Assembly (NCBI RefSeq): GCF_954871325.1
Contig: NC_088779.1
Location: 26,336,869-26,400,868 of the forward strand
Origin: Gordionus sp. m RMFG-2023
Taxonomy: Eukaryota; Nematomorpha; Gordioida; Chordodea; Parachordodidae
DNA length: 64,000 nucleotides
Reading direction: 5' to 3'
Shown here: one piece after another, positions 47,521 through 58,959 of the stretch
How the letters are laid out: every line of letters starts with the position of its first letter
Numbering within the stretch: position 1 is the stretch's first letter
The notes under the pieces: model-generated
Database searches by the model: none
What the model saw: only the letters and a program-made list of their open reading frames with translations
What the model was told of the DNA's origin: nothing
Program-made: the position numbers and the translations under genes

Positions 47521-48429
47521 AGGCCCGTTTAAAAAAAATTTCTATTTTTAAGACAGCAATGTTAGGATTTTATAAATTTTGATAATATATTTTGTAAATT
47601 GTTTAAAATTTTGAGAAAAGGAAGATTAAACATTTATGCCATTAGATTTTTAAACATTTTCTAATTAGTATAATTTATTTTTAAAAAATTTTTGACTAGG
47701 ACTATCTTTTATTTAATCTATGTCTGGATTTTTCATTTTTTAAACCTGGGCAGAATTAAAATTATGCAATAAAGGCCTTATCCCGGTGGCTTGAGATCCC
47801 TGATTCAGATATTAAATGTTAGACCCAGAATTGAAATGAATAGGAATAATATTATTAATAAAATCAAATGTCTGAATAGAAATCAGTGAAGAAATTTGAT
47901 GAGAGCTGAACCACATATTAGGTGATGAGCACCAAAAAAAGAAAAATTCATTTAATCAAGATAACTTATATTATAAAATATTATATATATCTAGAATTTT
48001 ATAAGGGGCAATAAAATTTTTACCACTTATGGTTACCTTATTTTTTTTAAATTATAATACCATTTTACCTCATAAAAAAAATACCCATCAAAATTAAGTA
48101 TAGAGAAAGTGTTTGAATGGGTGGAGATATCCCCTCCCCCCCACACTCCTTCATATAAATAAATAAGAAATCTCAAAAAAAGCATTACCGCCAATCAAAA
48201 TTATACTTAGCAATAGGATGTGGTCAAAAAAATTAAATTAACATCCCCATCCTTAAAAAAATTAATTAATTTAGAATTTCTAAGCATAGCAAGCGGGGAG
48301 AGATTTAGGCGACTTTATTTTATTCAGTCTTATTTTATTGTGACTCTATATTTAGAGCTGTTAGATTATAATCTATTTTAATTTTATAATCATTACAGGA
48401 TGTTTTATCAATTATATAGCAAATATATT
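47521..48429. other. A+T-rich spacer
   Basis: No gene supported. It is the 3' flank of gene D. Confidence 0.5.
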
Positions 48430-48852
48430 TTAAGATTGTTGAACGACTTGGCATGTTATTTCTTCGATTTCTTCATTCGTTAAATACATTTCGCAAGGAA
48501 AACACGGTATCCTGGTACATACTACATTTTTAGCAACGGGAGAGCAATCCTTAACCTTTTTAGGACATTCCTTGCATCTTTCGTCAGCTTTACGATTTAT
48601 ACATGGTATAATTCCTACGCTATGTACAATAAATACAGGCTCAATACTAGCAGTTGATATAGTATGATTTGTATGTTTGGCACTATTTTTTCTATGATTC
48701 ACTGATCTTATACTAGGTTTGGATGTTCCAGGATTTGCTTGGTGAAAATAATTTTTCAATATGACTATATAAATAATATTAAAAAATTGAATAAATTATT
48801 AACTTATACTCGTTAGAAAATAAAAGAAGAAGAAATGAAAATCTTTATTCAT
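48430..48852 (-). CDS. Secreted eight-cysteine protein D (diverged)
   Basis: Model complement(join(48430..48764,48810..48852)), 125 residues. Exon 1, MNKDFHFFFFYFLT, is a strong hydrophobic signal and ends CTAACGA|GTATAAG. A 45-base intron ends TTTATATAG, and both sites are phase 1. The body starts ILKNYFHQANPG, has a Ser/Asn/His-rich linker, then C-x8-C-x2-C-x6-C-x8-C-x4-C-x2-C-x13-C with RCKECPKKVKDC, CTRIPC and FPCEMYL, and a short tail. Apart from two one-residue changes and one deletion, the spacing is that of A, B and C, although few non-cysteine residues agree: the PC pair and CT.xPC are kept. That marks D as a distant family member more than 27 kb from C. Secretion is inferred. No known domain is recognised. 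Confidence 0.8.
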
Positions 48853-49553
48853 GGTTTAATACAAATATTTTTCAACCAACAATGAAATTCTCTAAATGAA
48901 TTAGCAATTAAATTATAATAAGAAACGAAAATTATTCTATCAAAACAATATTTGATAATGTAATCTTGTATCTTGTAACTACTAATTTAAGAAAGATATT
49001 ATTAAACTTGATAATAATATGTAAAAATGTCAAATTTAAAAAAATCGCAAATCAAACGTTTCTGGATTGGAAGAGCCAATCTCTCCCCGCCTTTAACAGG
49101 TTCTAGTTACAAAATGCTTAGGATGCGCCCCTCCAAGATATACCCTTCTTTTTGAAAAAAGAACGATGGATTTTTTTATAATTTATAAACTTTCTAAGTT
49201 TTTTTTAATATAAAAATTAAATGCGTCTGATACTGTCCAATTTCAATTAGAGCTTAATAAGGCTTATCATGTTTACGAAATTATATTACCATATGACTTT
49301 ATTATTGCATTCACATAATGTCAATCATCAAGATTATATAATCCAAATAAACTAAAATAAAATGTATGAAATAATAATATCTTATATAGCATTTAGCATA
49401 TTATGTTTTCATTGCAAAAAAAAATATAACATTTATAAAATAAACGAAAACTAGGACATGCCACCCCTTTATGAGCACGTGGCATTCACCTAGAAATTTT
49501 ACATAATAATTATTAAATATTCACACAATAATCTTGTGTTATAAATAGTATAT
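48853..49553. other. A+T-rich spacer
   Basis: This is the promoter side of gene D. A 7-bp inverted repeat ATGCCAC...GTGGCAT lies near 49456-49485. Nothing else supported. Confidence 0.45.
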
Positions 49554-49973
49554 ATTAGAGATCTGCAAAAGTAGGCCAGGCCCGTACTCGACCCGAATGG
49601 GCTTCTGGCCGGGCTCGGGCTTAATATTTAAAAAAAATTCAGGCCGAGTCTGGTCTGGCCTTTGAAATTTATTTAAATATATTTTGATTATTAATTTTAA
49701 ATTGAATTTTTTATGTAAAATAAAAATATTTCATTTTATTTATAGAACTAAACGCCATATAACATATGTCTTTATTTTGAGTAATTATATAAGTAAATTT
49801 TTATATTTAAATAAAATCAGGCCGGCAGGTAAATTTTTTTTTAAAAAAATTTCGAATTCGGGCTGACAAAACTTTTTAAAAAAAAATTAGGGCTCGGGCC
49901 GGGCCGGGCAAAACTCAATAAAATAAATTTCGGGCCAGGCCGGGCTTGAAAAATTAGGCCCGATGCAGATTAC
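49554..49973. mobile_element. GC-rich-ended non-autonomous element
   Basis: The left end is AGATCTGCAAAAGTAGGCC; the right end, reverse-complemented, is GTAATCTGCATCGGGCC. TAGTATAT (49546-49553) and TAGTATAG (49974-49981) are a near-perfect 8-bp target duplication, as in hAT-type insertion. GGGCCGGGC-type clusters lie just inside both ends and an A+T-rich core separates them. A second copy is at 46855-47155. Confidence 0.7.
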
Positions 49974-50029
49974 TAGTATAGGCTAAATAATGATAGAGAG
50001 TTGAATAAACTCCTCTAAATTTTGTTAAT

Positions 50030-52050
50030 GGTGAATTCCATATCAAATCAACCAAGGTTTCAACCCGACCCCCTTCAATTTTTTTAAAATTTTATATACT
50101 GGTAGTATATACTATAACTAAAAAAAAAATGAAATTTTACCTTCCAACACTGCTTACTCACTAAGATATGACCGTTTAAAGCGCGGAAAAATGGTACATT
50201 TTTGACACACCTCATTTATTTTCAAATATCTCGAGAAATAATTAAGTTAAAAAAATAATTTAAATTTTATTTTGTAGCTTAATAAAAGTTCTTTAAAATG
50301 TCATAAAAATAAATATAATAGACATTTGATTAATATCGAAAACCGGATGTGTAAAACCGGAAATGGCCATAGGAAAAAAAAGGTATTTTTTATATCAAAA
50401 TTTTTTTTCTGTAGATAGATATCACACTGCTTTATATTTCTACAAAATCCTAGACTGGGATAAACATTGATTTAATAGTTATCATTTTTTATATGGCTAA
50501 AATTGTACAAATTTAACATTAATATCTTTTAATTTAATGAATAGTAATGAAATAATGTTAATTTAAAAATTATGTCTAACTTTTTTTTATCTTTATCAAA
50601 TTTTTTGAGAAGTGGCTGGAATAATGAGCTTTGTTTAACACTTTAGTTAAATTTTGTCTCGAAGTTACTTGACAAAATAATTCTAAACATTTTTATAACT
50701 TTATTTGCCTCAAATTGCATTACATATAATACAATCAAAAATTTATAATTAAAATATATCATATATTATAATCATCCAAGGAATTTTATAAATTATGACT
50801 TTTTTTTTCGTCTAGGGGAATAAAAACTTGGAACTTTGTGTTCCAGAAATTCTCTTCTCTCAAAAATCTGCTTTCAAGATGACTTTCTATGTTCATATAT
50901 TCATTATTGCTCACAAATATATAATTTACCCCATAGATATTATTTCTTGTATAGTTAAATAAATCTATTGTTGTCAATATGTGATGTTCGCAAGCTTGCT
51001 CGAGCTGATAACAGTTTAGTAACGGCTCCCAAAATGTCGCATGGACTTTCTTGTGCGGTTTCAAAAAATGTCACTCAGCCTTTATTCCAAAATCATTTTC
51101 ATGATTGTAGAGATTAATGAATTCTTTTATTTTTATAATTTCTCCATCAAAAAAATAATAAATTTTAGCCACTCTATTAAATCTCCTTCAAGAATACGAT
51201 CAATTTTTAAAATAAATATAATGCACATGCGTTGTGCCTAAAACAATCTGATATAACCACTAAATTTACATGTTTTATTATGTTGTTCACACGGTAATAA
51301 ATTATAAAAGAGTTGATAGTGGCTTGATTATTGGTCTGATTAAATACTTGTGCATGGTTCTGCACTACAAATGTATAGTTTTCTGAAAAGTCTGCAATAA
51401 CTAAGAATACGCCAACATTTAATTTTAAAAAGTTTCGAATTAATGATTATCATGAAGCTATAAACAAGTGAGGAATTAAATTGTTTAATTATTCAATTAA
51501 ATAATCTACAAATTCATCATCGAATTTTGTCAGTGTTTCGAGGGTAGTTCGATAAACTGCTATCCATTATTTGAATGTTTTATAATCTATAGAATTCTCG
51601 TCATATAATAAGGCTCTTTTAATTTTGAAAATATGGGGGAAAATTTATTTTGAATTTCAATTATGGAAGATTATTTTTTGCTAAATAAAATATTTAAAAT
51701 TATTTTGTCAAGTAATTTTAATTTCGAGATAAAATTTAACTAAAGTTTTAAACAGCTCATTATCCCAGTCACCTCTCAAATTTTTTTTATAAAGATAAAA
51801 AAAAGTAAGGGCCTCTCATTTAGACATAATTTTTAAATTAACATTATTTCATAACTATTCTTTAAATAAAATATGATGATATTAATGTTAAATTTGTTCA
51901 ATTTTAGCCATATAAAGAGTGATAACTCCTAAACACATGTTTATCCGAGTCTAGAATTTAGTAAAAATATAAAGCAGTGTGATATCTATCTACAGAAAAA
52001 AAATCTTTTTTTTTCTTATGGCCATTTTCGGTTTTACACATCCGAGCTAA
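50030..52050 (-). mobile_element. DNA transposon with long inverted repeats
   Basis: About 50335-50710 reappears inverted at about 51640-52045. Examples are GTGTAAAACCGGAAATGGCC against GGCCATTTTCGGTTTTACAC, and AGATAGATATCACACTGC against GCAGTGTGATATCTATCT. The left arm may extend to about 50030 (AACCCGACCCCC); the right end is cut off after CACATCCGA. Between the arms lies a minus-strand transposase relic. About 2 kb long, inactive. Confidence 0.75.
50786..51440 (-). pseudogene. Transposase relic of an uncharacterised invertebrate family
   Basis: Minus-strand frames read VIADFSENYTFVVQNHAQVF, then NNQATINSFIIYYR, then VVISDCFRHNACALY, and after a break CEHHILTTIDLF, YGVNYIFVSNNEYMN and FQVFIPLDEKK. 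Invertebrate transposon proteins of one widespread type keep the order DFAENY...QDAxQ..H..N.Q.T.HPFV.YY, then ISD.LKHD, and end with F.FV...E...F.PL. The catalytic block between (DG..SQFK and SHGKG) is disrupted. I do not know the superfamily name. The match is by eye. Confidence 0.65.
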
Positions 52051-52124
52051 TATGTTGACAAGAATTTCCCTATATAGCCATTACCCTGGCCGACATGTAT
52101 GGATTTATAAAAAAATCTCATTTA

Positions 52125-52460
52125 TTATTTTCCTCGTTTATTAGAGGTATAATTGCTTGTAATATTTATCAATTACCAAAGATAGCGTACATTTCCTCTA
52201 AAATATATAATCAGATAAAAGAGTATAAGAAAAGGAAATCACATTTGTAACTAATTAACATACGAATATATTAGAATATAATATGTTGAGACAATTTTTT
52301 TTGAATAGAAAAAACGGTAAAATATAAAGTGATATCTTTTTTATCCTTATTAATTTTATTTGAAATAATATTAACTTGGTGTAGAAAGTATTAAAAATTT
52401 AAAAATTTTAGTATTAAAAATTTAAAAATTTTAGTATTAAAAATTTAAAAATTTTAGTTT
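52125..52460. repeat. Dispersed repeat (partner 56912-57190) with 3x unit
   Basis: About 280 bases, starting CTCGTTTATTAGAGGTATAA, reappear at 56912-57190 in the same orientation with only scattered differences. At its end a 22-23-base unit, AGTATTAAAAATTTAAAAAT, is repeated three times (52389-52458); the partner copy lacks this amplification. Confidence 0.85.
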
Positions 52461-52829
52461 TAAAATATAGGCAGCCTGATATTAAATTTTCGTTCTTAGA
52501 ATGAATATAAGATTTTTATATAAAAGATATGCTACTTATAAAACACAATTAAAATTTGCACACCAAATAATAAACATCTTAAGTTAGGTTAAAAAAAATG
52601 TGAATGATTAATGTAATAAATGGTCTAATCCCTGTAGCAATTGCTATAAAAAAACTAAGGACAGAGTAGTACATTTTATAGAGAATTAGTGCCCATAGTA
52701 TTTGTGGTCAAAGAGGAGTCTTGTAATTTCAAAATTCAAGTTTGCAATAATGTCTACCCCTATTAAATGTTGTCCAAATGGGCAAAAGATTTGGAAAATT
52801 TATTTTCCTACGACGATGAATATTGTGAG

Positions 52830-53208
52830 CAGTGGCGTGGGTGGTTTTCGGGTTTGGACCCATCCCAGAGCAAAAATTTATTTTTAGATTTCGTTTAAAA
52901 GACTTAAAAGTGGTGACTTTATATCAAATAAATAACATTAATATTTATACGGGTTTTGATGTTTGTGGAAGGATATTATATTACTAGTGAAATTATTATG
53001 GATAGTATTATTATAAAGTCATTAGGAATAATCTACTAAATCATAATAACGAATTATTGAAGCATTTAAAAAATATATTTATTATATATTATCGAAGATA
53101 TGGTTATGATTTGTAAGATAAACCAAAGGGGGTCTGGGGGGGGGGCTTTGCCGCCAGGATTTTATATGTTTGGACCCCCTCTAAGGAAAATTCCTAGCTA
53201 CGCCACTG
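52830..53208. mobile_element. hAT-type MITE with perfect 8-bp TSD
   Basis: The left end is CAGTGGCGTGGGTGG; the right end, reverse-complemented, is CAGTGGCGTAGCTAGG. ATTGTGAG flanks both sides (52822-52829 and 53209-53216). The interior has a 10-base G run and no transposase. 379 bp. The perfect flank repeat shows a fairly young insertion. Confidence 0.9.
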
Positions 53209-53389
53209 ATTGTGAGGCTTTTAACAGTTATCGAATCCAATAAGTACTTATGGATTGAGTAAAATGAAAATAATACTTTAAAAATATTAAAAGAAGCAAA
53301 TGTAAGACCAGCAGTAAATAATCAAGTAAAACCTATAACAACAATAGTTTTAATATCTAATAAAGAAAATGATGATTGTTATTTTTTAA

Positions 53390-56050
53390 TTGAAACATAT
53401 GTTGTGAGTTCTATAATACAAATATTATTCACCTATATATTTTAAATTATCTAAACCTTCGAAATACATTAAATATGCTTAATTATAATCCTTCCATTAA
53501 ATACCCGTTAATAATAAACTGGGAAATAAAAATACTAATTTATATAAATCATCTTGTAAACAATTTAAAAAATGTCCCTGATAATAATAATTTTCAATAT
53601 GATATAACAAGTAATCATAATTTTATTTTTTTTAATGATCCTTATCAATTATGAGCTAAAATTTCATGGATAAAGACTTCCTCAAACATTATTCAGAATA
53701 CCCATGAGTATATTACTAATACAATCTTCTCTGGTAAACCTTGTTAAATCAATATTACAAGATTGTAAAAATTTGTTATTATAGGAAAGGTTACTCCTTA
53801 ATTTTCACATCTTTTAGTATTAGAAGACAAATAAAGTTCCACATCAAATTCTATCAATGATAATAATGTAAAATTTTTGAATAATAAAATAGACATGAAT
53901 TACATTATTTGTATATAAATAAAAAAAATAGAATCTAATGATAAAATCTTAGCATTCTTCAAGTAAAAAAAATATATAATTTTAACATGAAAGGAGGTTT
54001 AAATGTTTTTCGAATAATAAATTTGTTGCATCGGACTCAGGTGAAGTTTGCAAATATATATAAGCCAAACATTAGAGCGTTCTAGTTTAAAAATACTTTT
54101 ATTAAAAATAAGAGTTGAAAAAGTCTCCAAAAAAATATTATAGCAAAGACCTCAAAAATACAATTATAGCATTTGACCAATATAGGTGTTAGAATCAAAA
54201 GTTTCTGTAAAGCGGTAAGACATTCGGAGAGGAGCCTTTTGGATAACTTGCCATAATCTTATTTATCAAGCTTATAGATAATACGTTTAACGAATTAAAT
54301 GTTATACATAAATAACCTTTTTAGATACCGAGATTATTATAAATATATACAGACAAGGTATGGCTCAATATTCACATTGCTTTTAAAAGTGAATAATATA
54401 CGCCAAGGATTTTTGAAAAATTCTTTACAATCTCAAAGTAAAATATATTTAATTATTTTCATTCATATCGAGTGTTTTATATAATTTAATATTTCAGAGG
54501 CATTTATATATTCTCCAAATCTTCTAAATTGGAATACTTTGATGTAAATTACACTTCCAAATAAATCAGCAGGGATGGGTATGCTCCCCAAAGTAGCTGC
54601 CTCATTCAAATTTCCTCCTTATTTAACCGAGAACTCATCTATATCTTAATCAGATCTATCCAAGATTTACTACTTAGTCTTACGTCGTTATCCAACTGGA
54701 CAAAATATTACGGAAGGCTTAAATTATATAATTTCTAACTGAAAAAGGATTGGGGAAGCATAAGATAAGTGGAAGAAAGTCTAAATCACACGATTATTAG
54801 CGAGTGACACAATGAATTATGATTTATATAATAAATATTTTCAACGAATTTTATTAATTTATCTTACATATTAGACTAGATATTTTTGTTTTCAACTTAA
54901 TATGTGTAAAATTTTGGAATGTAAAAACATTTGCGATTAATAGGAACTGATAAACGAGAAAAGACTTATAATCAAGATTGTTAATCTGATTAATATTGTG
55001 CCAAACTATTTATGTTAATTTATAATCTCTAATATATTTTTTTTGTGTTTTGACTAATCTATTAAGTATAACATCATTATTGGGAGAAAAAAATATATTA
55101 GTGGGGGAGGGGGGTGTCTACAATTTATTAAAATTTTGTAATAATATGTATGATCCTTATGAAAAAACAATATATTGATTCATTAAAAAGATTACTTCTG
55201 TTTCCTTCTGTTTATTAATAATTATCAGAAGATTAATTCATTATAAATATATATAAAATATAATATTATCTTTATTTTTTAAATAATATAAAATATTAGT
55301 TATCTAAATTTTGAAATTCAGATAAGTATTGCAAATCTTTAATATTTATTAGTAGCGCGATTAAATAAATATGTGTAAAATATTTGGAATATAAAGACTA
55401 GTGTTGATTTTTAAAAACGGCTAACTCATTATTATAGCCGGAAAAATAGTGTCAAAGCCTCGCGATTTTACAAATAGATGTCCAAAGGGTTGTGCCATTT
55501 ATGAGCAAGATCTTTAGCCTTGCGTAATATTATTCTGGACAAATATTGAGTTAGTCGGTTTTAAAAATCGGATCAAATCGAGCCTTTTAACAACACTAGT
55601 AAAGATATTTGCGAAATAAAAATACTGATAAAAAGATATAAGAGGATTGTTAATTTAATTATTATTGAGTCAAACTAATTACGTTAATATATAATCTCTA
55701 ATATTTTTTTGTTTATGTTTTGACTAATCTATTAAATATAATTTCCTTATTGAGAAAAAGGGGATAATTGTGTCTACAATTTAAAAAAATCTTCTATTAA
55801 TATGAATATCCTTAAAAAGATATATATTTATGGATTAAAAATATTACTTCTATTTCCTTCTGTTTATTTAAATGAAAAATTAAAATAATTATCAGAAGAG
55901 TAATTCATATAAAAATATACAAAATATTATAATATCTTTATTATTAATAAATTATTTCTATAATTAGTTGTCTAAATTAAAATTCAAATAATAATTTCAA
56001 ATCAATATACTTTTATGGTTATTAGCAATTAATTAATCAAATAAATATCA
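53390..56050. repeat. Decayed long tandem repeat, block 2
   Basis: The same landmarks as block 1: CCTGATAATAATAATTTTCA (53580), ACAAGGTATGGCTCA (54353), CAACTGGACAAAATATTACG (54692), then a deletion of roughly 1.1 kb that removes GTGAACGGCTGTTAAA, then TTATTGGGAGAAA (55075) and the tail. A second partial tail follows at 55630-56050. A MITE is inserted at 55398-55599. Confidence 0.8.
55398..55599. mobile_element. CTAGTGTTG-family MITE, best-preserved copy
   Basis: 202 bp with perfect outer inverted repeats CTAGTGTTG...CAACACTAG, flanked by TAAAGA on both sides (55392-55397 and 55600-55605). The right arm continues inwards for about 52 bases. The left arm has the same inner part (TTTTTAAAAACGGCTAACTC) but lacks 22 bases in between. 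It sits inside the long tandem repeat, so it is younger than that repeat. Confidence 0.85.
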
Positions 56051-56158
56051 CCAATTTGCAGAGTTTGAAATATCTTTATGAGATTCTAATAAATTAACTG
56101 TTCTGTAAGAGTCATTTAGTGAATATAGTGTAAAAATTAATAATTTTGACAATAATTT

Positions 56159-56347
56159 GTGGATGAAAATAACCTATCAGAATTCAATGAAATCAATTAT
56201 GGTTTGTATCGATTTTTAAAAAATTTATTTTATTGTTTTATAGTCTTTTTGAAAAATCTAAGTCAGGGAATGTTTGACTGTTTCTCATGGAGCAATGAGA
56301 AAATATACAAAATTATGGAATCCATGTGGAAAGTCCAAATATTCTAA
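56159..56347 (+). CDS. Hypothetical 62-residue ORF
   Basis: An open frame after an in-frame TAA, starting at a GTG, with DENNLSEFNEINYGLYRFLK, a hydrophobic LFYCFIVFLKNL and FDCFSWSNEKIYK. No ATG start and no family. Possible exon or transposon scrap. Confidence 0.2.
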   Translation: MDENNLSEFNEINYGLYRFLKNLFYCFIVFLKNLSQGMFDCFSWSNEKIYKIMESMWKVQIF

Positions 56348-57234
56348 AAAGATAAGGGATAACAGGTGGTAATCAGCTAGGCATAACTTGATGGAAAAGT
56401 CTATAAAATAGTATGACTTCACCGGTGAAACATAAATCATATCAATATTTATTATTATAAACTATTGATTGTCCCATTTTTAAAGATTGTTTATATTGAT
56501 AATATAGTAAGGCTTTAACCTTCTACCGCATAATATTTGTAATCTTTCTGAAAAATTTTTTCCTTATTACTTATATATCAATTTAAATATTTTTTTTATT
56601 TTTCCCAAAATGAGGTAAGTCACATATAAGTTACAAAATGTGAATAATGATATAATTTTTTATACATTATTCATTAGTATAAATTAAACAAAGGAATTTT
56701 TAGGATATTAATGAATCATTAAAATTATTTTATTGGTCCGAATACTGTTCGAAATCATAGACATTGCCCAAAAACCGCAAAGAATGCTGAATTAAGCGCC
56801 ATAATTAGACTTTATTAATATATATTTTTTAAAATGCGATCAATGGTTCCCTCATAAAAATTTAGATAACTTGTAGGAATTTGCTAAAGAATTTTATTTA
56901 ATTTTTACTATCCTCGTTTATTAGAGATATAATTGTTTGTAAAATTTATAAATTACCCAAAATAGCGTACATTTCCTCTAAAATATATAATCAGATAAAT
57001 GATTATAAGAAAAGGAAATCATATTTGTAACTAATTAGTTACATACGAATAAATTCGAATATATAATGTTGAGACAATTTTTTTTGAATAGAAAAAACGG
57101 AAAAATATAAAGTGATATCTTGTTTATCTTTATTAAATTTTTTTGAAATAAAATTAACTTGGTATAAAAAGAATTAAAAATTTTTTAAAATTTTAGAATC
57201 ATATTTTCTTCACCTCATCTTTTCCCTAAATACA
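56348..57234. other. Spacer with dispersed repeat
   Basis: Contains the second copy (56912-57190) of the repeat at 52125-52400. No gene supported. Confidence 0.5.
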
Positions 57235-58500
57235 TATGCGCGTATAGGCCAAACAAAAACATACTGGAGACAATATTAACCCTGAAGATAATTATGCAGA
57301 AATATTAAAATACAAAATACCCTTCTTCTTCACTCTCGTAGATCTTAGCAAAGCTTTTAATAATGTTAACTATGAAAAAGCTGTCAGAGTGCTGGATGGA
57401 ACCCATCATCATTCTCATCTTAAAAAATCAATATTCTTAACTTGTTGCATGCTTCAAAATCAATGATAAAATATCCCCTTCCTTCAGGATAAAAAAAAGG
57501 CTGTGCTCAATCGCCACTCCTGTTGAATTTCATAATAAATAAAGTCATAAAAGAAGCACTGGATGTGATAGATCTAGAGATATAGGGTTATAGGATACGA
57601 GTTGAAAATAGAATAATATCACACACAGATGACATCGTTACAATATCCAAAAATATAGAAGAAGCCAAAAAATTTACTCTACTTATTAGAGATCTTAAGT
57701 CAGAGAGTTGGACTAACGATTAAATTCAACAAAATAGTTATTCTCCCTTCCCAAACGCGCCACCGCTCTCGAAAATCTTACGGTTGGATATAATGAAATT
57801 AAAATAGTTAACAAAATAAAATACTTGGAGGTCACACTGGATAATAAAGGCAGTTGCAAAGAAGAAATGAAGATTAGAATATAAAAACGAGAGGTGCTTT
57901 TTATTATGAAAGTATGGAAAACAGAGATCTCGATATTTACCAGACTGCAGATCTTCAACTCGATAATAATCCCTATATTACTCTATGGAGAGGACATATA
58001 GGAAATAAACAAAACGGAAAATGGACGACTTTAATCCATTATCAATAACTACCTCCCAATAACAAATCGTTTCTTCTACCCAAAATAATCTCAAACAAAA
58101 ATCTTTGGAAAAAGTAAAATCATACGCCAATAAACATAACATTAAAAAAACTACGAATTCAGTTCCTGGACCACATAATAAGAAATTCTGATCACAATCT
58201 GGTACATGATGCTATAACATGGTTTTACACATACAAATGGAAAGAGATACGAAATGCAAATTACTATTACATAACTATAAAGGATGTGATGAAATTAAAT
58301 ATATGAAACAATTTATAAAACTAAATAACTGCAAGAAATCTATCAAAAAACTATTTCGCATCAAAGAGAGATATATAATGAAAGATCACAATCAAAAACT
58401 TTTACTCAATCAAAGAATAAAAATTATTACTATCAAATACATCCCTAGTAGTTTTTACTTACGAAAACAAATTACTATAAAGATTTAGAATTCAAATGAT
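57235..58500 (+). pseudogene. LINE-like reverse transcriptase fragment
   Basis: Plus-strand frames keep the order of a non-LTR reverse transcriptase: NKNILETILTLKIIMQKY; FFFTLVDLSKAFNNVNYEKA (catalytic block A); KGCAQSPLLLNFIINKVIKE (QGCPLSPLLFN in family members); SHTDDIVTISKNIEEA, where HTDD replaces YADD; then KYLEVTLDNKG, SIIIPILLYGED and LKKLRIQFLDHIIRN. Several stops and frame changes and the altered YADD make it inactive. The 5' part with the endonuclease is missing, as is usual for 5'-truncated LINEs. It splits blocks 2 and 3 of the long tandem repeat. Confidence 0.85.
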
Positions 58501-58574
58501 GCGATATTTTCATGGTATTAATTTCTTAATTTTTCATGGTAATCAATTAATTCTTTAATATATATAGTATTCAA

Positions 58575-58844
58575 ATGGAGAAATCTTTTCAAAACCGATT
58601 TGTAATCAACTTACACTTACGCAGAAATATCTTAAATTTAAAATCATCCACCCCCACTTTTAAGCAATTAAATTATACTTGTAGTTCTCGAGTACAGGCT
58701 TTATTTTTGTCCCGCTCTTTATTTATTAAGTCTATAGACTTTCAAACAACATTTTTCGAAACATTTCGCTTACAAGTACCTGCAGCTTGCCCACAAAAGT
58801 GTGGAGGGGCTCCTCATATTTTTTTACTTTTACATTCAAATTAA
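58575..58844 (+). CDS. Hypothetical 89-residue ORF
   Basis: An ATG-started frame 3' of the LINE fragment. It is basic in the first half (FVINLHLRRNILNLKSS) and near the end has PAACPQKCGGAPH. No signal peptide or family recognised. It is somewhat richer in G+C than its flanks. Could be LINE 3' sequence, a host exon, or chance. Confidence 0.2.
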   Translation: MEKSFQNRFVINLHLRRNILNLKSSTPTFKQLNYTCSSRVQALFLSRSLFIKSIDFQTTFFETFRLQVPAACPQKCGGAPHIFLLLHSN

Positions 58845-58959
58845 ATTAGTTTTAATTAGATGGAAATGAGGAAAACATAGCGTATCTCTATTGAACCTTC
58901 AACGCTAGAGGGCAGAAGCGCAATATATCACATATCACGTAATTTATATAAAATTTTAT

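Noticed and set aside
49684-49866. 60-codon plus frame
   Set aside because: It lies inside the GC-rich-ended non-autonomous element; the second copy does not keep the frame.
58160-58490. 89-codon plus frame near 58219-58488
   Set aside because: It overlaps the C-terminal part of the LINE-like relic in another frame and is Lys/Ile-rich by composition.
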